A stretch of 64,000 nucleotides of DNA from NCBI GenBank assembly GCA_958299035.1, contig CATQJL010000316.1, positions 48,729,585 through 48,793,584 of the forward strand, read 5' to 3'. Shown here piece after piece: positions 27,201 to 35,700 of the stretch. A program made the translations under genes and the position numbers. The DNA comes from Cylicocyclus nassatus (lineage: Eukaryota > Nematoda > Chromadorea > Rhabditida > Strongylidae). Within the stretch, counting starts at the first letter, position 1. Every line of letters begins with the position of its first letter. The notes beneath the pieces are model-generated. The model was given only the letters and a program-made list of their open reading frames with translations. It made no database searches and had not been told where the DNA came from.

Positions 27201-27217
27201 AAGAGGATTGTAAATAA
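228..27217 (+). CDS. rexo1: REXO1-type RNA exonuclease (PQE-1-like), 22 exons
   Basis: Predicted 3'-5' RNA exonuclease of the REXO1 family, probably nuclear. Exons that join in one frame: 228-337, 515-595, 714-934, 980-1119, 1195-1302, 1355-1465, 2118-2255, 2304-2507, 2704-2763, 2819-3013, 3062-3193, 3785-3883, 3938-4072, 11970-12096, 23339-23501, 23560-23657, 25413-25547, 25601-25764, 25958-26152, 26208-26338, 26997-27070, 27138-27217. The total is 2901 nt, or 966 residues plus TAA; human REXO1 is about 1.2 kb-codons long. The N-terminal half is Pro/Ser and then Lys/Glu rich, the middle resembles the elongin-A-binding-protein region, and the C-terminus is a DEDDh exonuclease. Order and spacing follow human REXO1. 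Uncertain points: the start (ATG at 228, or exon starting at 250 after a TCTGTTCTAG acceptor with earlier exons outside the window), the donor at 1119, and the 45-nt in-frame intron 935-979. Introns 4073-11969 and 12097-23338 are packed with repeats. Confidence 0.85.
714..3883 (+). other. rexo1: Low-complexity N-terminal exons of the REXO1-like gene
   Basis: Exons 714-934 and 980-1119 encode a Pro/Ser/Ala/Tyr-rich stretch with YAP-type motifs. Exons 1195-3193 encode charged, Lys/Glu/Ser-rich protein, including a short helical segment ([18 protein letters not shown], 1407-1465) and a basic tract near 2370-2450 that looks like a nuclear localisation region. Almost every exon boundary from 1195 to 3938 is phase 0, so exons could be skipped without a frame change. 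The human family shares this disordered, charged N-terminal character but little sequence. The intron between 1465 and 2118 contains a MITE whose reading frame mimics an exon. Confidence 0.7.
1569..1795. mobile_element. MITE, family M (palindromic CGGGCAT-type ends), copy 1
   Basis: Terminal inverted repeats CCTAAGGCATACCTC and GAGGTATGCCTTAGG bound about 227 bp. Subterminal TCACGCGAT and AAATCGCG motifs are shared with the other M copies. The element lies in an intron of the REXO1-like gene. A short open stretch at 1728-1785 inside it is not an exon. Confidence 0.7.
4073..4660. other. Intronic stretch without recognised features
   Basis: First part of the 7.9-kb intron of the REXO1-like gene. 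Nothing supported beyond a run of 11 G near 4639, close to the next inverted repeat. Confidence 0.4.
4669..4832. mobile_element. Short inverted-repeat element (MITE-like)
   Basis: The block GAGGACTATATGTCGCCGA near 4682-4700 recurs inverted at about 4799-4817, with weaker flanking complementarity (GCTACGCC and GGCGTAGC). The element is about 160 bp and GC-rich relative to its surroundings. Family unknown. Confidence 0.55.
4883..5582. mobile_element. Inverted-repeat element with two facing tRNA-like modules (family D)
   Basis: Two arms of roughly 280 bp (4883-5163 and 5290-5582) are inverted copies around a spacer of about 126 bp. The outer ends read CAAGGAAACGATACTC and its complement. Each arm holds a pol-III-like A box (GGTCTAGTGGTTAGTGC, 5071-5087 on plus; the same motif on minus at about 5367-5383) and a B box (GTTCGAATCC at 5117-5126; a degenerate version on minus at 5328-5339). 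I see no acceptor-stem pairing, so these are tRNA-derived sequences, not tRNA genes. A module with the core AGATTCGGAATC recurs at 9151-9262 and 24862-25290. Confidence 0.65.
6455..6810. mobile_element. Nested remains of M-family MITEs
   Basis: The segment holds M-family end motifs (GGCAAATCGCCAAGTCGCG at 6488-6506; AAAATCGCGTGAGGTAT near 6596-6612). It also holds a separate inverted pair, CGTCGATTCGTTG (about 6612) and CAACGAATCGACG (about 6771). This looks like one element inserted in another. Exact borders are unclear. Confidence 0.45.
7673..8853. mobile_element. Hairpin-centred fold-back element, family A, copy 1
   Basis: The element starts ACTAGCTGGCTTACCCGG. It then carries several units of about 115 bp in plus orientation, each with an (ATCGATTTT)n tract and GGGGTAATCGAGCATG. 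A hairpin centre follows near 8215-8243 (TGATCACCCCCC / GGGGGTGATCA), and then about four units of the same repeat in minus orientation. The distal end is GGAACATACGTACATACA, a CAGA/CATA microsatellite, and CATTCAGCTTTATATATAAG. The ORFs inside are repeat artefacts. A second copy with the same order lies at 46233-47178. Confidence 0.75.
9151..9262. repeat. Solo arm of family D
   Basis: Shares the order GCAGATACCGAA, AGATTTGGAATT, CGCCACTTTGA and TTCCCTTGTGAG with the arms at 5430-5582 and 25190-25290, but has no inverted partner nearby. Confidence 0.4.
9283..9328. repeat. Short hairpin
   Basis: AACTTCGGCTGGTGATACC (left) is complementary, with one mismatch, to GGTATCACCAGCAGAAGCTT (right) around a 4-nt loop. 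It lies in the intron of the REXO1-like gene; function unknown. Confidence 0.6.
9870..10533. repeat. Tandem repeat of about 170 bp ending in the family-A tail (element B)
   Basis: The motif GTTGCGACTTCAT followed by (A/T)GGTT recurs at about 10047, 10222 and 10389, inside longer diverged units. The array ends in GAACATACGTACAGACAG, a GACA/GACAT microsatellite and CATTCAGCTTTATATATAAG, the same terminus as both family-A elements. Element B therefore shares a terminal module with A but has a different body. Confidence 0.6.
10736..11662. mobile_element. Degenerate Tc1/mariner-like element
   Basis: Ends CAGGGTGGGGCAAAAGTC and GACTTGCCCTACCCTG are imperfect inverted repeats, extending inward to GGGAGCC / GGCTCCC. 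TA dinucleotides flank both sides (10734-10735, 11663-11664), as expected of Tc1/mariner. The open stretch 11437-11628 on plus begins KAWDEF and may be the tail of a decayed transposase; that point is weak. A 49-bp exact tandem duplication (11264-11361) lies inside. Confidence 0.6.
11264..11361. repeat. 49-bp perfect tandem duplication
   Basis: Two identical adjacent copies starting ATGCGAGTATATACACTTG at 11264 and 11313. Probably a recent slippage or unequal exchange. Confidence 0.9.
12447..12717. mobile_element. hAT-type MITE with intact target duplication
   Basis: The ends CAGGGCTCGGCAC and GTGCCGAGCCGTG are inverted repeats continuing into AGGTGGCT / AGCCACCT. The element is bounded by an identical 8-bp direct repeat ATTCCGTC (12439-12446 and 12718-12725). 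An 8-bp duplication with CA(G)GG-type ends is characteristic of hAT elements. The 271-bp interior has no coding capacity. It sits about 350 bp after exon 11970-12096. Confidence 0.85.
13277..13374. repeat. 61-bp exact repeat (first copy) followed by a GC-rich hairpin
   Basis: Bases 13277-13337 are identical to 15772-15832. The first copy is followed immediately by a hairpin (13338-13374) with a 16-bp stem, one G:A position and a CTTCG loop. The second copy lacks the hairpin. Nature of the repeat unknown. Confidence 0.8.
14159..14294. mobile_element. Short MITE-like inverted repeat
   Basis: Perfect 15-bp terminal inverted repeats AGGCCCATATGAAAA and TTTTCATATGGGCCT enclose 136 bp in total. 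Confidence 0.55.
14463..14522. repeat. Near-perfect 60-bp hairpin
   Basis: GCGTCTTATATGG-GCTTTCCA pairs with TGGAAAGC-CTTCCATATAAGACGC around an AT-rich loop. Probably a small fold-back element. Confidence 0.65.
15772..15832. repeat. 61-bp exact repeat, second copy
   Basis: Identical to 13277-13337 and in the same orientation, 2,495 bp downstream. Such a pair could mark the ends of an inserted unit, but I see no LTR hallmarks. Confidence 0.85.
15833..19478. other. Intronic DNA without recognised features
   Basis: Part of the 11.2-kb intron of the REXO1-like gene. Only short, unsupported ORFs are present, and I recognise no gene, RNA or element here. Confidence 0.4.
19479..19794. mobile_element. 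Dispersed repeat R2, copy 1
   Basis: Shares an extended alignment with 57224-57580: CAGATTC(T/C)CGACTTCCAT, GGCCTTCTCATGTCCCTG, GAAGTCGAGAATCCGCG, GACAATCCCCGTT and AAAAGCTCAAGA occur in the same order. Both copies lie outside exons. The ORF 19524-19862 is a repeat artefact. Confidence 0.65.
19795..23338. other. Intronic DNA without recognised features
   Basis: Distal part of the 11.2-kb intron. A GC-rich island at about 21,470-21,830 stands out from the AT-rich background and may be an old transposon, but I found no clear ends. Confidence 0.35.
24862..25290. mobile_element. Inverted pair of family-D arms
   Basis: Left-arm motifs (GTGGCCTTTGC, CCGATTCCAAATCCG, ATCTGCTGC, TTATGAGCATTTT) recur inverted in the right arm (AAAACGCTCATAA, GCAGCAGATAG, AGATTCGGAATC, AAGGCCACTTTG). 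The pair lies in the 1.75-kb intron before exon 25413. Confidence 0.55.
25548..25600 (+). other. Probable GC-AG intron (53 nt)
   Basis: The upstream exon ends GAG and the intron starts GCGAGT, an otherwise consensus donor with C for T. The acceptor is ATCTTTTCAG. Joining 25547 to 25601 keeps phase 1 and gives an uninterrupted frame from the CxxC..HYKGL segment into GESYFGCC. The nearby GT donor I tested at 25551 puts the next exon in the wrong frame, away from the conserved Cys-rich segment. Confidence 0.7.
25958..27217 (+). other. rexo1: DEDDh exonuclease domain of the REXO1-like protein
   Basis: Exons 25958-26152, 26208-26338, 26997-27070 and 27138-27217 encode the catalytic domain. Visible motifs, numbered on the 966-residue model: ExoI AMDCEM (D812, E814); a TRFSG motif after DYN; Exo[11 protein letters not shown] (D895); Exo[15 protein letters not shown] (H944, D949). 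All five residues expected of a DEDDh (DnaQ-fold, two-metal-ion) 3'-5' exonuclease are present, so the enzyme is probably active. The preceding exons 25413-25764 carry a Cys/His-rich segment ([23 protein letters not shown]) that matches the zinc-ligand-like block in front of the human domain. The protein ends shortly after ExoIII, as in human REXO1. Confidence 0.92.
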
Positions 27218-27500
27218 TGTTCATAAACTTGCTTCCAAATGTTCAATGTGTAGAAATATAGTGAATTAATCGCAGCCATGTGCTTTCCCATTTTTTTGGA
27301 TTTACCTGTTACAGCTTCTGTGAAGTTTTTTATGTGTTGAAAATTTGTGGTAATTTTCTGAAAGCACTAAGCTGAGTTTGACTGCTATGATGGGTATATG
27401 CCTATCACATGATCTGTATCGGCCCGCTTTAAGGGCACTATCTTTTACGAGGAATGTACAATGATGTTCCTTCAAGATATCTCTTCACGTTTCAATTTCT

Positions 27501-27506
27501 AATAAA
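27501..27506 (+). promoter_or_regulatory. Poly(A) signal AATAAA of the REXO1-like gene
   Basis: Canonical hexamer 284 nt after the TAA stop. I saw no closer AATAAA between the stop and this site. Confidence 0.55.
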
Positions 27507-30500
27507 TATACTACTGCTAATGTGCATCACTTGAGTTTTTCATTGGAATCCCACGGTTGTCTTTGAGTTTTATCATGGTTTTTTCCATATACCATATCGA
27601 AGCTGGTCGTAGAATCAGTTTGGTGTTCCTTTTCTCTCATCAATGCCGATCGCCATCTACGATTGCAATCTGTAGATGTGAAGTGTTTGTGTTAGATCAA
27701 CTGGAGTGCATTAACTCGCTGACAGGCTTGGCCACATAACTCTTTTTTTCTAAATACTAGCGCTGCGGAAATATCATAGAACAATTTCACGTGATGAACC
27801 AGGAAGTGGGGCTCCCAGTTGATGAATGTATTTTGATGTGAACTTTAGTAGTACTCGGCTGGACCACTGAATCTGCAACATCATTGTTTACCATTTGCAG
27901 TGCTAGCAACGGGTTTTGGTTTCTGTTTCTTGCAAGGTGCAGGAATGCTGCTGTAGCTGGGTTTCACGCCAAACATTTGCATTACTTAAAGTCGTTACGA
28001 CATCCTAGTGTAACTTTCGTGAAGTCGAAAAAGCGCATATGATGCAGACTGAGAGTCTTTTAAGAGGTGGTAGAATTCGAAAATTGTGATGGAAGCTGAA
28101 AAAAAGACGAGGATCCATAGAGTAAAAACCATCATTGATTAATTAATCAATCAAATATTCGACTGATTAATTGCTAGTTTGCTAGTGCTAGCTTTTAGTT
28201 TGGTTGCTCCTTGCACACATCTGCTCGAATATACCTCTCTTCATGGAGGGTGTCCGCATATTGTGTGTCCGTGTCATGCGTCCGCATTCTCTGCGCATAT
28301 TTGGACGTCATAATCCCGCGTAGACAGTCTCAGTCATCCTTGAAAGTTACCAACTTTGAGTGGAACGTAGGGCTCGGTAGGCATGGATGGTGCAAGATTA
28401 TGGATTTCGTGGATGACGAAGGCAGAGGGTTTATTTATAGTCGCTTCATTTCATATGATCATGTGTGTCACTGCACACACAGTTCACCTTTGGCGTTCCC
28501 ATCTTGGATTCGTGGGAGAAACAAGCCTTCAGGTGTTTCCAAGGTGTTCTTAGCATTTTCTTTCCTTTTTAATTACTAGCCACCTCAAATTGATTTAACC
28601 GATAACAATCGGTAAGTCTCTTGCGTTTTTGCGATCGCAAATCCAGGATGAGGAAGCCAAAGTGGACTGTGTGTGCAATGGCACACATGATCATACAAAA
28701 TGAAGCGACTGTACAGTCTGTCCCAATCAGGATAAGGTCGAAAAGTTGGCATAAAGTTGCGCGCTCGCGGCGCGGCTAGCGTTGCATATGCGGACTGTCG
28801 GAGAGAGCGAATATATTGTAGAGTGGACAAGCAAGCAGTAGACGCGACGCAAAATGCGATGCGGATGCGCATCACTCAGATTTTGACCTTATCGGGATTG
28901 AGACAGGATGTCTCGCGGGACGAATTTGGTACAATTATACGTTCACACGTTTTGTCAACTTTTTTGGGGTCTGTAAATTATATTAGGTCTCCAAAATTTT
29001 CGCGCATATTTTGACGGAGCGCACATCCTTCGAAAGAACTTACTGATAATCGGGGGATGTGTTCGATGCAGTTTTTCATCGTTTTTCAATGGTCATGTTT
29101 TCAAGTTGAAATCCCGAATGCTTTTGAAAATACTAAACGCGAAAATGAAATAAAATCTTTAAAAAAATGCAATCTAATTCTTATCGGCTTTTTGAACCAG
29201 GTCCATAAACCACATTTTTGGAATTGGATAAACGCGAATAAAGCTTGACAGTGTTGCCTAGGTAGTTCGACAATAGTCAAACTTTGATTCAAAATAGAAA
29301 GTCCACTATTGCTGTTACTAGGTCGCTCATCACGAAACGTCAGTATAATGAAAAACCTCTGAATTTGCTGAAAACTGAAAAAAAATCTCTTCGTAGGATT
29401 TTTGTCCTGTTAACTTTGCTTTATCCTTCTTGATCCTCGTTTGGAAACTTGGAAAATTGATGAAAATTGATAATGTCAGAAACCTCATGCTCTGGGATTT
29501 TGCTAATTTTTCACAACCTCGTCGCATGAACTGAAGGCTTGACTAGAAGAACGGAAAGCGAATGCAACCCAAGTCACCTATAAATTCTTACTCCGGCCTT
29601 GTAGCGCTCGGTTGAGACTTGTGAATTTACTTTCGGAACTAACTAATACGTGTAAATTGTCGTCTTTTTCTTTGTACTTTTTTCTTTTCCGCTGCCTATC
29701 ACTTCTTGAAATTTTTGTAGAGACCTTCATAGAGACCTGAAAAGTGCATTGTAAGTTTTTGCCAAGTCACATTACGCTTTGTTTTTTCTCAAAATATTTG
29801 CGTGATCCCTGTCAGATTGCAAGACAGTTGATAATTGTTGTCTTTCAAACTTTGAACCATAATATCTGCTTTGAGCAGAAAGGGCAATATTATTATCATT
29901 CCTTATGCAAACATTCCTCAGGTCAACTTAGCGTTTTTTTACCGAGATAAAGCCCGAGATTTTTTTCCGTAGATAGTGATAGCATCATACTGCATTACTA
30001 TAAATTCAGAATGGTGAGCGAAAAGAGGGTGGATGAACTTGTGGCTGTAATATTTTTCCACTGACAATATATTTTTGTTGTTGTTGACGTAGCGCGACTT
30101 TTATTGGTGTGGATAAGGGAAAGCTCTAACATACGTAAATCATTGTAGTTCTGAATGGAAGATATACTGTCGCCTTTCTGGTAGACCTATTGTTACCAAC
30201 GATTTTCAAAAGCTATTTATGAAAGTGCGATGGCCGTGAAAAGTCAAATGAATCACCAAAGACCCTTTTTGAAAGTTTATATGATGCAATATGATGTAAT
30301 ATGATAACCTTGGCCATGTAGACAAAGTTGACGTGTATTAGTAAGAGGTTTGTTGGTCAGCGGAGCAAAAAATACATCAAAAAATCGTGATTTCTCAAGA
30401 TGAATAATGCGAGGGTTGACTTCCTGGTTGACGAAAGTGTTCAAGATAATAATTTTAGGAAATTGATTACCTTGGTGCTACAACTTGGGTGGGATTCATT

Positions 30501-31020
30501 TTTTGAAGTAAACCAAAAGCTTTTGAAGCGAAACGGGAGTTGAAGGGAAATTAATTTCGTCTCTACAATCCAAAGACTATGCTTTGGTCGAAGAGTCTAG
30601 GTTTGAGTACAGGTCATGACTGAAGGGCTTCAGTTCTTAAAAACAGCTGTTAATTTAGCGGAGATGAACTTCCGGGTGCCTCGTCCGTCAATAGTGCAGC
30701 ATGTCTGACAAAGATCATCGGTCAGGTTTCGGATTCTCTGTTTTTTGAATGTGCACTATTATCATGCTGTTATTTATATGGCTTTGCCAAGGCCAGACTT
30801 TAGGTGAAAATAATGATTGACCTGAAATTTTAAGTGGGTTGTCGTCATCCTAGAATTCCGAAAGAGATTAAAGATCTGAGAGAAGGTTACAGTCTGCTTT
30901 CAGGGGCTTGATGCAAAAGCAGTATTCAAGATATCCTACTTTGCATTCAAGAAGCAGCAGCTAGAATATGATCTGAAGTGTAATTAATTACGCTTAATCT
31001 GTTGTTTAGAATCTCACGGT
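27507..31020. other. Intergenic DNA between the REXO1-like gene and agk
   Basis: No gene recognised. It contains an imperfect inverted repeat at about 28,430-28,750: a segment with TCGCTTCATTTCATATGATC and GTGTGTCACTGCACACACAG recurs inverted as GATCATACAAAATGAAGCGA with a similar CA/GT-rich partner. This is probably a MITE. Confidence 0.45.
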
Positions 31021-31241
31021 AGCCCTCGGGCATGGCTCACGCGATTTTAGTCGCGACGTTATCTGGCCGCTTGCCAGATGTCCTTAAATCGTAAATCGTA
31101 CACTGGCTGAATATAGTTGCACATTGTATGTAATAATTATAGTAAATCTATGAAATTTCTAAAAGGGCCTGAGTTATGGACATCTGGAGTATTGCCAAAT
31201 CGCGTTGTGACTAAATTCGCGCAAACTATGCCCGAAGCCTT
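31021..31241. mobile_element. MITE family M, copy
   Basis: Ends AGCCCTCGGGCATGGCTCA and CAAACTATGCCCGAAGCCT are imperfect inverted repeats, with subterminal GCGATTTTAGTCGCGACG and CGCGTTGTGACTAAATTCGC. It lies directly upstream of the tandem array. Confidence 0.7.
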
Positions 31242-31299
31242 ACGGTGCTTTCTGAAGCTAAACTCATTATGATTTCGTATCCTTTGCCTAGTCAGTATG

Positions 31300-32348
31300 C
31301 CCACACCTTAGTATTATAAGTTCTTAATTATAAGGAGCTTTTCACTTGGCAAGAGTCAACGGCAGATGGTTTATTCACATAAGTAAGATTATCTGTTTAT
31401 CAGTGAAGTTTGAAACTGATGCAGTCTTTATCTCACATATTAGTGTTGTAAATTCTTGATTATAAGGAACTTTCATTTGGCAAGAGTCAACGGCAATGGT
31501 TTTTTTTCACATAAGTAAGATTATCTGTTTATCAGTGAAGTTTGGAACTGATGCAGTCTTTATCTCACACTTTAGTATTACAAATTTCTAATTATAAGGA
31601 GCTTTTCACTTGGCAAGAGTCAACGGCAGATGGTTTATTCACATAAGTAAGATTATCTGTTTATCAGTGAAGTTTGGAACTGATGCAGTCTTTATCTCAC
31701 ATTTTAGTATCATAAATTCTTAATTATAAGGAGCTTTTCACTTGAGAGTCAACGGCAGATGGTTTCTGCACATAAGTAAGATTATCTGTTTATCAGTGAA
31801 GTTTGGAACTGATGCAGTCTTTATCTCAAACTTTAGTATTATAAATTCTCAATTATAAGGAGCTTTTCACTTGGCAAGAGTCAACGGCAGATGGTTTATT
31901 CACATAAGTAAGATTATCTGTTTATCAGTGAAGTTTGGAACTGATGCAGTCTTTATCTCAAACTTTAGTATTACAAATTTCTAATTATAAGGAGCTTTTC
32001 ACTTGGCAAGAGTCAACGGCAGATGGTTTATTCACATAAGTAAGATTATCTGTTTATCAGTGAAGTTTGGAACTGATGCAGTCTTTATCTCACATTTTAG
32101 TATCATAAATTCTTAATTATAAGGAGCTTTTCACTTGAGAGTCAACGGCAGATGGTTTCTGCACATAAGTAAGATTATCTGTTTATCAGTGAAGTTTGGA
32201 ACTGATGCAGTCTTTATCTCAAACTTTAGTATTATAAATTCTCAATTATAAGGAGCTTTTCACTTGGCAAGAGTCAACGGCAGATGGTTTATTCACATAA
32301 GTAAGATTATCTGTTTATCAGTGAAGTTTGGAACTGATGCAATCTTTA
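31300..32348. repeat. Tandem array, eight units of 129-132 bp, with a 393-bp trimer higher-order repeat
   Basis: The anchor TCTGTTTATCAGTGAAG recurs at 31392, 31524, 31656, 31785, 31917, 32049, 32178 and 32310. Spacings are 132,132,129,132,132,129,132. Units 3-4-5 and 6-7-8 match one for one: in both trimers the middle unit lacks GGCA (TTGAGAGTC for TTGGCAAGAGTC) and has TTTCTGCAC for TTTATTCAC. A three-unit block was therefore duplicated after the monomers diverged. The array ends about 385 bp before the agk ATG. No coding potential. Confidence 0.95.
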
Positions 32349-32728
32349 CTTCCTTCTTTCGCTTTTTTCACAGATAACTAACTATTTTTTACTTTAGCGT
32401 ATTTGCACAGCTTCGGAACTTAGCAAATTTCTTTGTAAGTTCAAACTGGGGCTTGCTTTGAGGCTGTGAAAAACTTAGTCTCTGCTTACATTTTATTTCG
32501 CAAGCGCCTGTGTGTCAAATTTTCTAATAAAAAGTATGACACATATGCAAAGTTTCCTGTAATTGGAGTTCCATGAATCACATGCGACGGAAAAGTGAAA
32601 AAAAAATTCATTGCACTGAGCTTAATCTACATCTAAATATCTTCGAGGCAATAAATTAACCGTATGTGGCTTATGTTTTCGTAGAACTCCACAACCTTTT
32701 GTTATTGCTCATGGTTAATCTTCATGTT

Positions 32729-32732
32729 CCAG
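32729..32732 (+). promoter_or_regulatory. 3' splice acceptor abutting the agk start codon
   Basis: The sequence TTCATGTTCCAG runs directly into ATG at 32733. In nematodes this arrangement is typical of spliced-leader trans-splicing close to the start codon. A cis intron in the 5' UTR would look the same. Confidence 0.5.
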
Positions 32733-35700
32733 ATGGCGAGTTTTTTCACCAGAGTCCCGAAGATATCGAAAATCGGAAAGACTCTAGTCGAGCACAAAAA
32801 GAAGACCATCTTCGCTGGATTCCTGCTTTATCTCGGCGGCAAGTATGCGGCGACTTGGCACATGTGAAGAATTTACTTTTTTGAGTTCAGCTGTCCTCGC
32901 AGGGTAAAGATGTTTGAGGACGGCTGGTGCGAGAAAAGCTAAATTCATTTGTGGGGGAAGGTAATTTGATTTGTCTTGAGTGCAAAGACAAAATGGATTC
33001 TCAGATATAAGATTGACCTATTCTTATTATATGATCATAGACATAAAAAATTGCTACTCAATTTTTGGAGAAAATGAATTAGTTTATAGGTGGCAGGTGA
33101 CAGTGAATGCGAACGAAATGAAAGAAAATGAAAGCTGTACGAAGTTTGTCAGGGAGAGTTAAACGTAATTTTGATGATGTTCTCCTCGTAAAATTCAGGG
33201 TTTGTCAGCTTTGCACCACATTTGCTTGTATAAAATCAGTAGGTTTATTTGTGAAATTATACGAAGAAAAAAGCTTGTGAATAACTTCTTTGCAAAATAA
33301 TGCAATTTTGCAATTACTCTAAAACTATGGGAAGGAGGCGGAGTGGGAGGAAATGTGCGGGCAGAACAAATCTCATTATGACTGTTTACCTTGAGTAACG
33401 AAGTTGAATTTTCGATAGGCTCTTGTTGTTTATTTTCACTGCTCTGAAGTAAGTAATTTCAGGAACAGCAAAATACGCACGGCTTATGCACGACAAGCCC
33501 GTTTATTTGGACATCAGCCTATATCAGGTATAATTTTTTTGGATAATTGAAGTGTCTGCGATTACGAACAAGAAGTTTAGCTGAGGACAGACCTCGTCGA
33601 GTGCTGGTACTTGCAAATGTATCGGCGAATGAGCGTAGTAGCTACGATGAATTCACGAAAAACGCCTTGCCGTTGATGCATCTCGCCGGTCTACAAGTTG
33701 ACATACTCAAGGTATTTTTTCTCGATCTCGTTAAGTTTCAGATGATGCACTCCATAAACAAATTTTTGCTCATTTGCTCTCAAATCCTGGACACATTTGC
33801 AGATTTTCACAGGCTCGAAGTCTAAGCGAGCTGGAACTGTTTAAATATAGATGGAATTTCCCTGTATCACGTCATGTCATGACGTTTAACACTGTTGGGA
33901 ATGTAAACACCTGAAAGCCGCGAACCTACACATTGTCCTCGGGCAAGTTCTAAGCCCAGAATTTGTAAAAAAAAAAAACGCAACTCTGTAGTCAAAGATA
34001 TTGGCATTGGCTTTCGACAGTATTGTTCAAGTGCTCATATTTCCAATTTAGTACAAATGAATAATGAAATTGTAGACTGTAATGAAAGAATATGAACGGG
34101 GATATGATTTCTCAGACACATACTCAGACCACTTTTGTAACTACCCCAAGCTTTCGCGAAGATCTTCACGAAAGTGGGAAGGGGAGGTAGCTGAAGCTGT
34201 CAAGGAAAAGATTTCCCGATAAAGTGGACGCTCACATCTATGAGTTGGTGCTACTCCTGGAGGTTATTCTATGACCGCAAAGCTGGTGAAATAAGTAGCA
34301 TGGTTTTCCCGTGAAATTGGTTAAGGATTTCAGTTTGCCAGATGTTTATGCATAAATTCGTTTACGTTTGCCCTATGGTTTCCATTCTTCTTGCTGTAAA
34401 AGGTTTGATATTTCTCCCCCGGACGAAGCCGGAAATATCGAACTCCTTCACAGCTTGGGAGGCCCTACCAGAACGTACACACGGGTACATTGCACTACGA
34501 TACCTAATGTCCTCCCCACGCCTCGTTCAAGCGGATTATTATATGTAAAACACACTTTAGTGGGGATTTTGAAATTTTACGTTCACTCTGGTTTTTTGTG
34601 CTAGTTAGTACCCATACTTACGCTGTAATCATTGGGATTCGTTGCTAACAAGCTATTCATCACTCCAAAATCTGCTTTGAATTTTGCGATTTGCGAAACT
34701 TCGGCTGCGCAAAAACTTGGTTGTTCGCTTGAACCCTGAGCTTGCTTTTGCTTTTTGTAAAATCAAAAGGTTTACGCTTATGGACGTTAACCGCTGGTAA
34801 TTCTTACCCGCAGCGACGGCAAACTGGCCTTGGTTGCTCTTGAAGCATTCGGAAGCCAATCTGGAAACGTCTAACCAGGGAATGTCGGCTAGACATCGCA
34901 TATCGGTACCCAGGGCCCTAGCCATTGCCTTCGCGCAGAACATAATGAGGGATTGATCACAATGAATTTTATGAAGCCTTCCGACCTATGATGAATAGCA
35001 AAATTACGTATTGAATACGATCCTTTGGAAAGAAGTTTGAGCTTCGCTAAAACATAATTAGGAACTAATCCACAAGTAGCTCGAATATCGGTAAAATATC
35101 TTACGATGGAAAGCTATATCCGAGCGAGGTGGATTATCTCATTTTTTTCCTATTATAGAATATGATAATTTTATGTACTCATCAATAAGTGCATTATCCT
35201 ATTCGTATCATATTTGCCTAGCTGAGAATTGTCCTTCTTTCAGAATGAGAAAAACTTAGGTGTAAAGAGCTGGTTTGGAATGCTCTAAAACAAAATTTGG
35301 AACTGTAGCTGGTATCAAAGGAATCATGATATGAATGCAAGCATTTTATATAATCTCTTTTGTTGGTGCGACATCTGGTAATGAGGAAGAGCCTTCTTAC
35401 CGAATTGCCGATATTATTCAATTATGAAAAATAGACGCTTGATTTGTTCAGGCCGATAACGAGAGCCAATTGGAAGCGCTTGCTGCTGCTGTAGATTCGC
35501 AAGAAGCTGATGCTGTCTACGTCGTTGGCGGTGACGGGACACTAGGGACGGTCGTGACAGGAATATTACGGAATAGGTGATGCTTCAAATAACCTACATT
35601 ACGTCATGTGGTTGTAGTTGGTTGTTCTAGAGAAAATCCTGCGCTTCCTATCGGTGTATTCCCTGGCGGCTATGATAATCTTTCCTTGAAACGACTAGCT

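Noticed and set aside
31300..32348. CRISPR-like regular repeat spacing
   Set aside because: The whole 131-bp unit is repeated, with no unique spacers, in a eukaryotic genome. It is a satellite-type tandem array.
27218..32732. Operon (SL2-type) linking the REXO1-like gene and agk
   Set aside because: The stop-to-start distance is about 5.5 kb, far above the roughly 100 to few-hundred-nt gaps usual in nematode operons, and a poly(A) signal lies between.
34342..34604. Two overlapping ORFs in an agk intron
   Set aside because: The exons on each side join in phase without them, and neither resembles any AGK segment.
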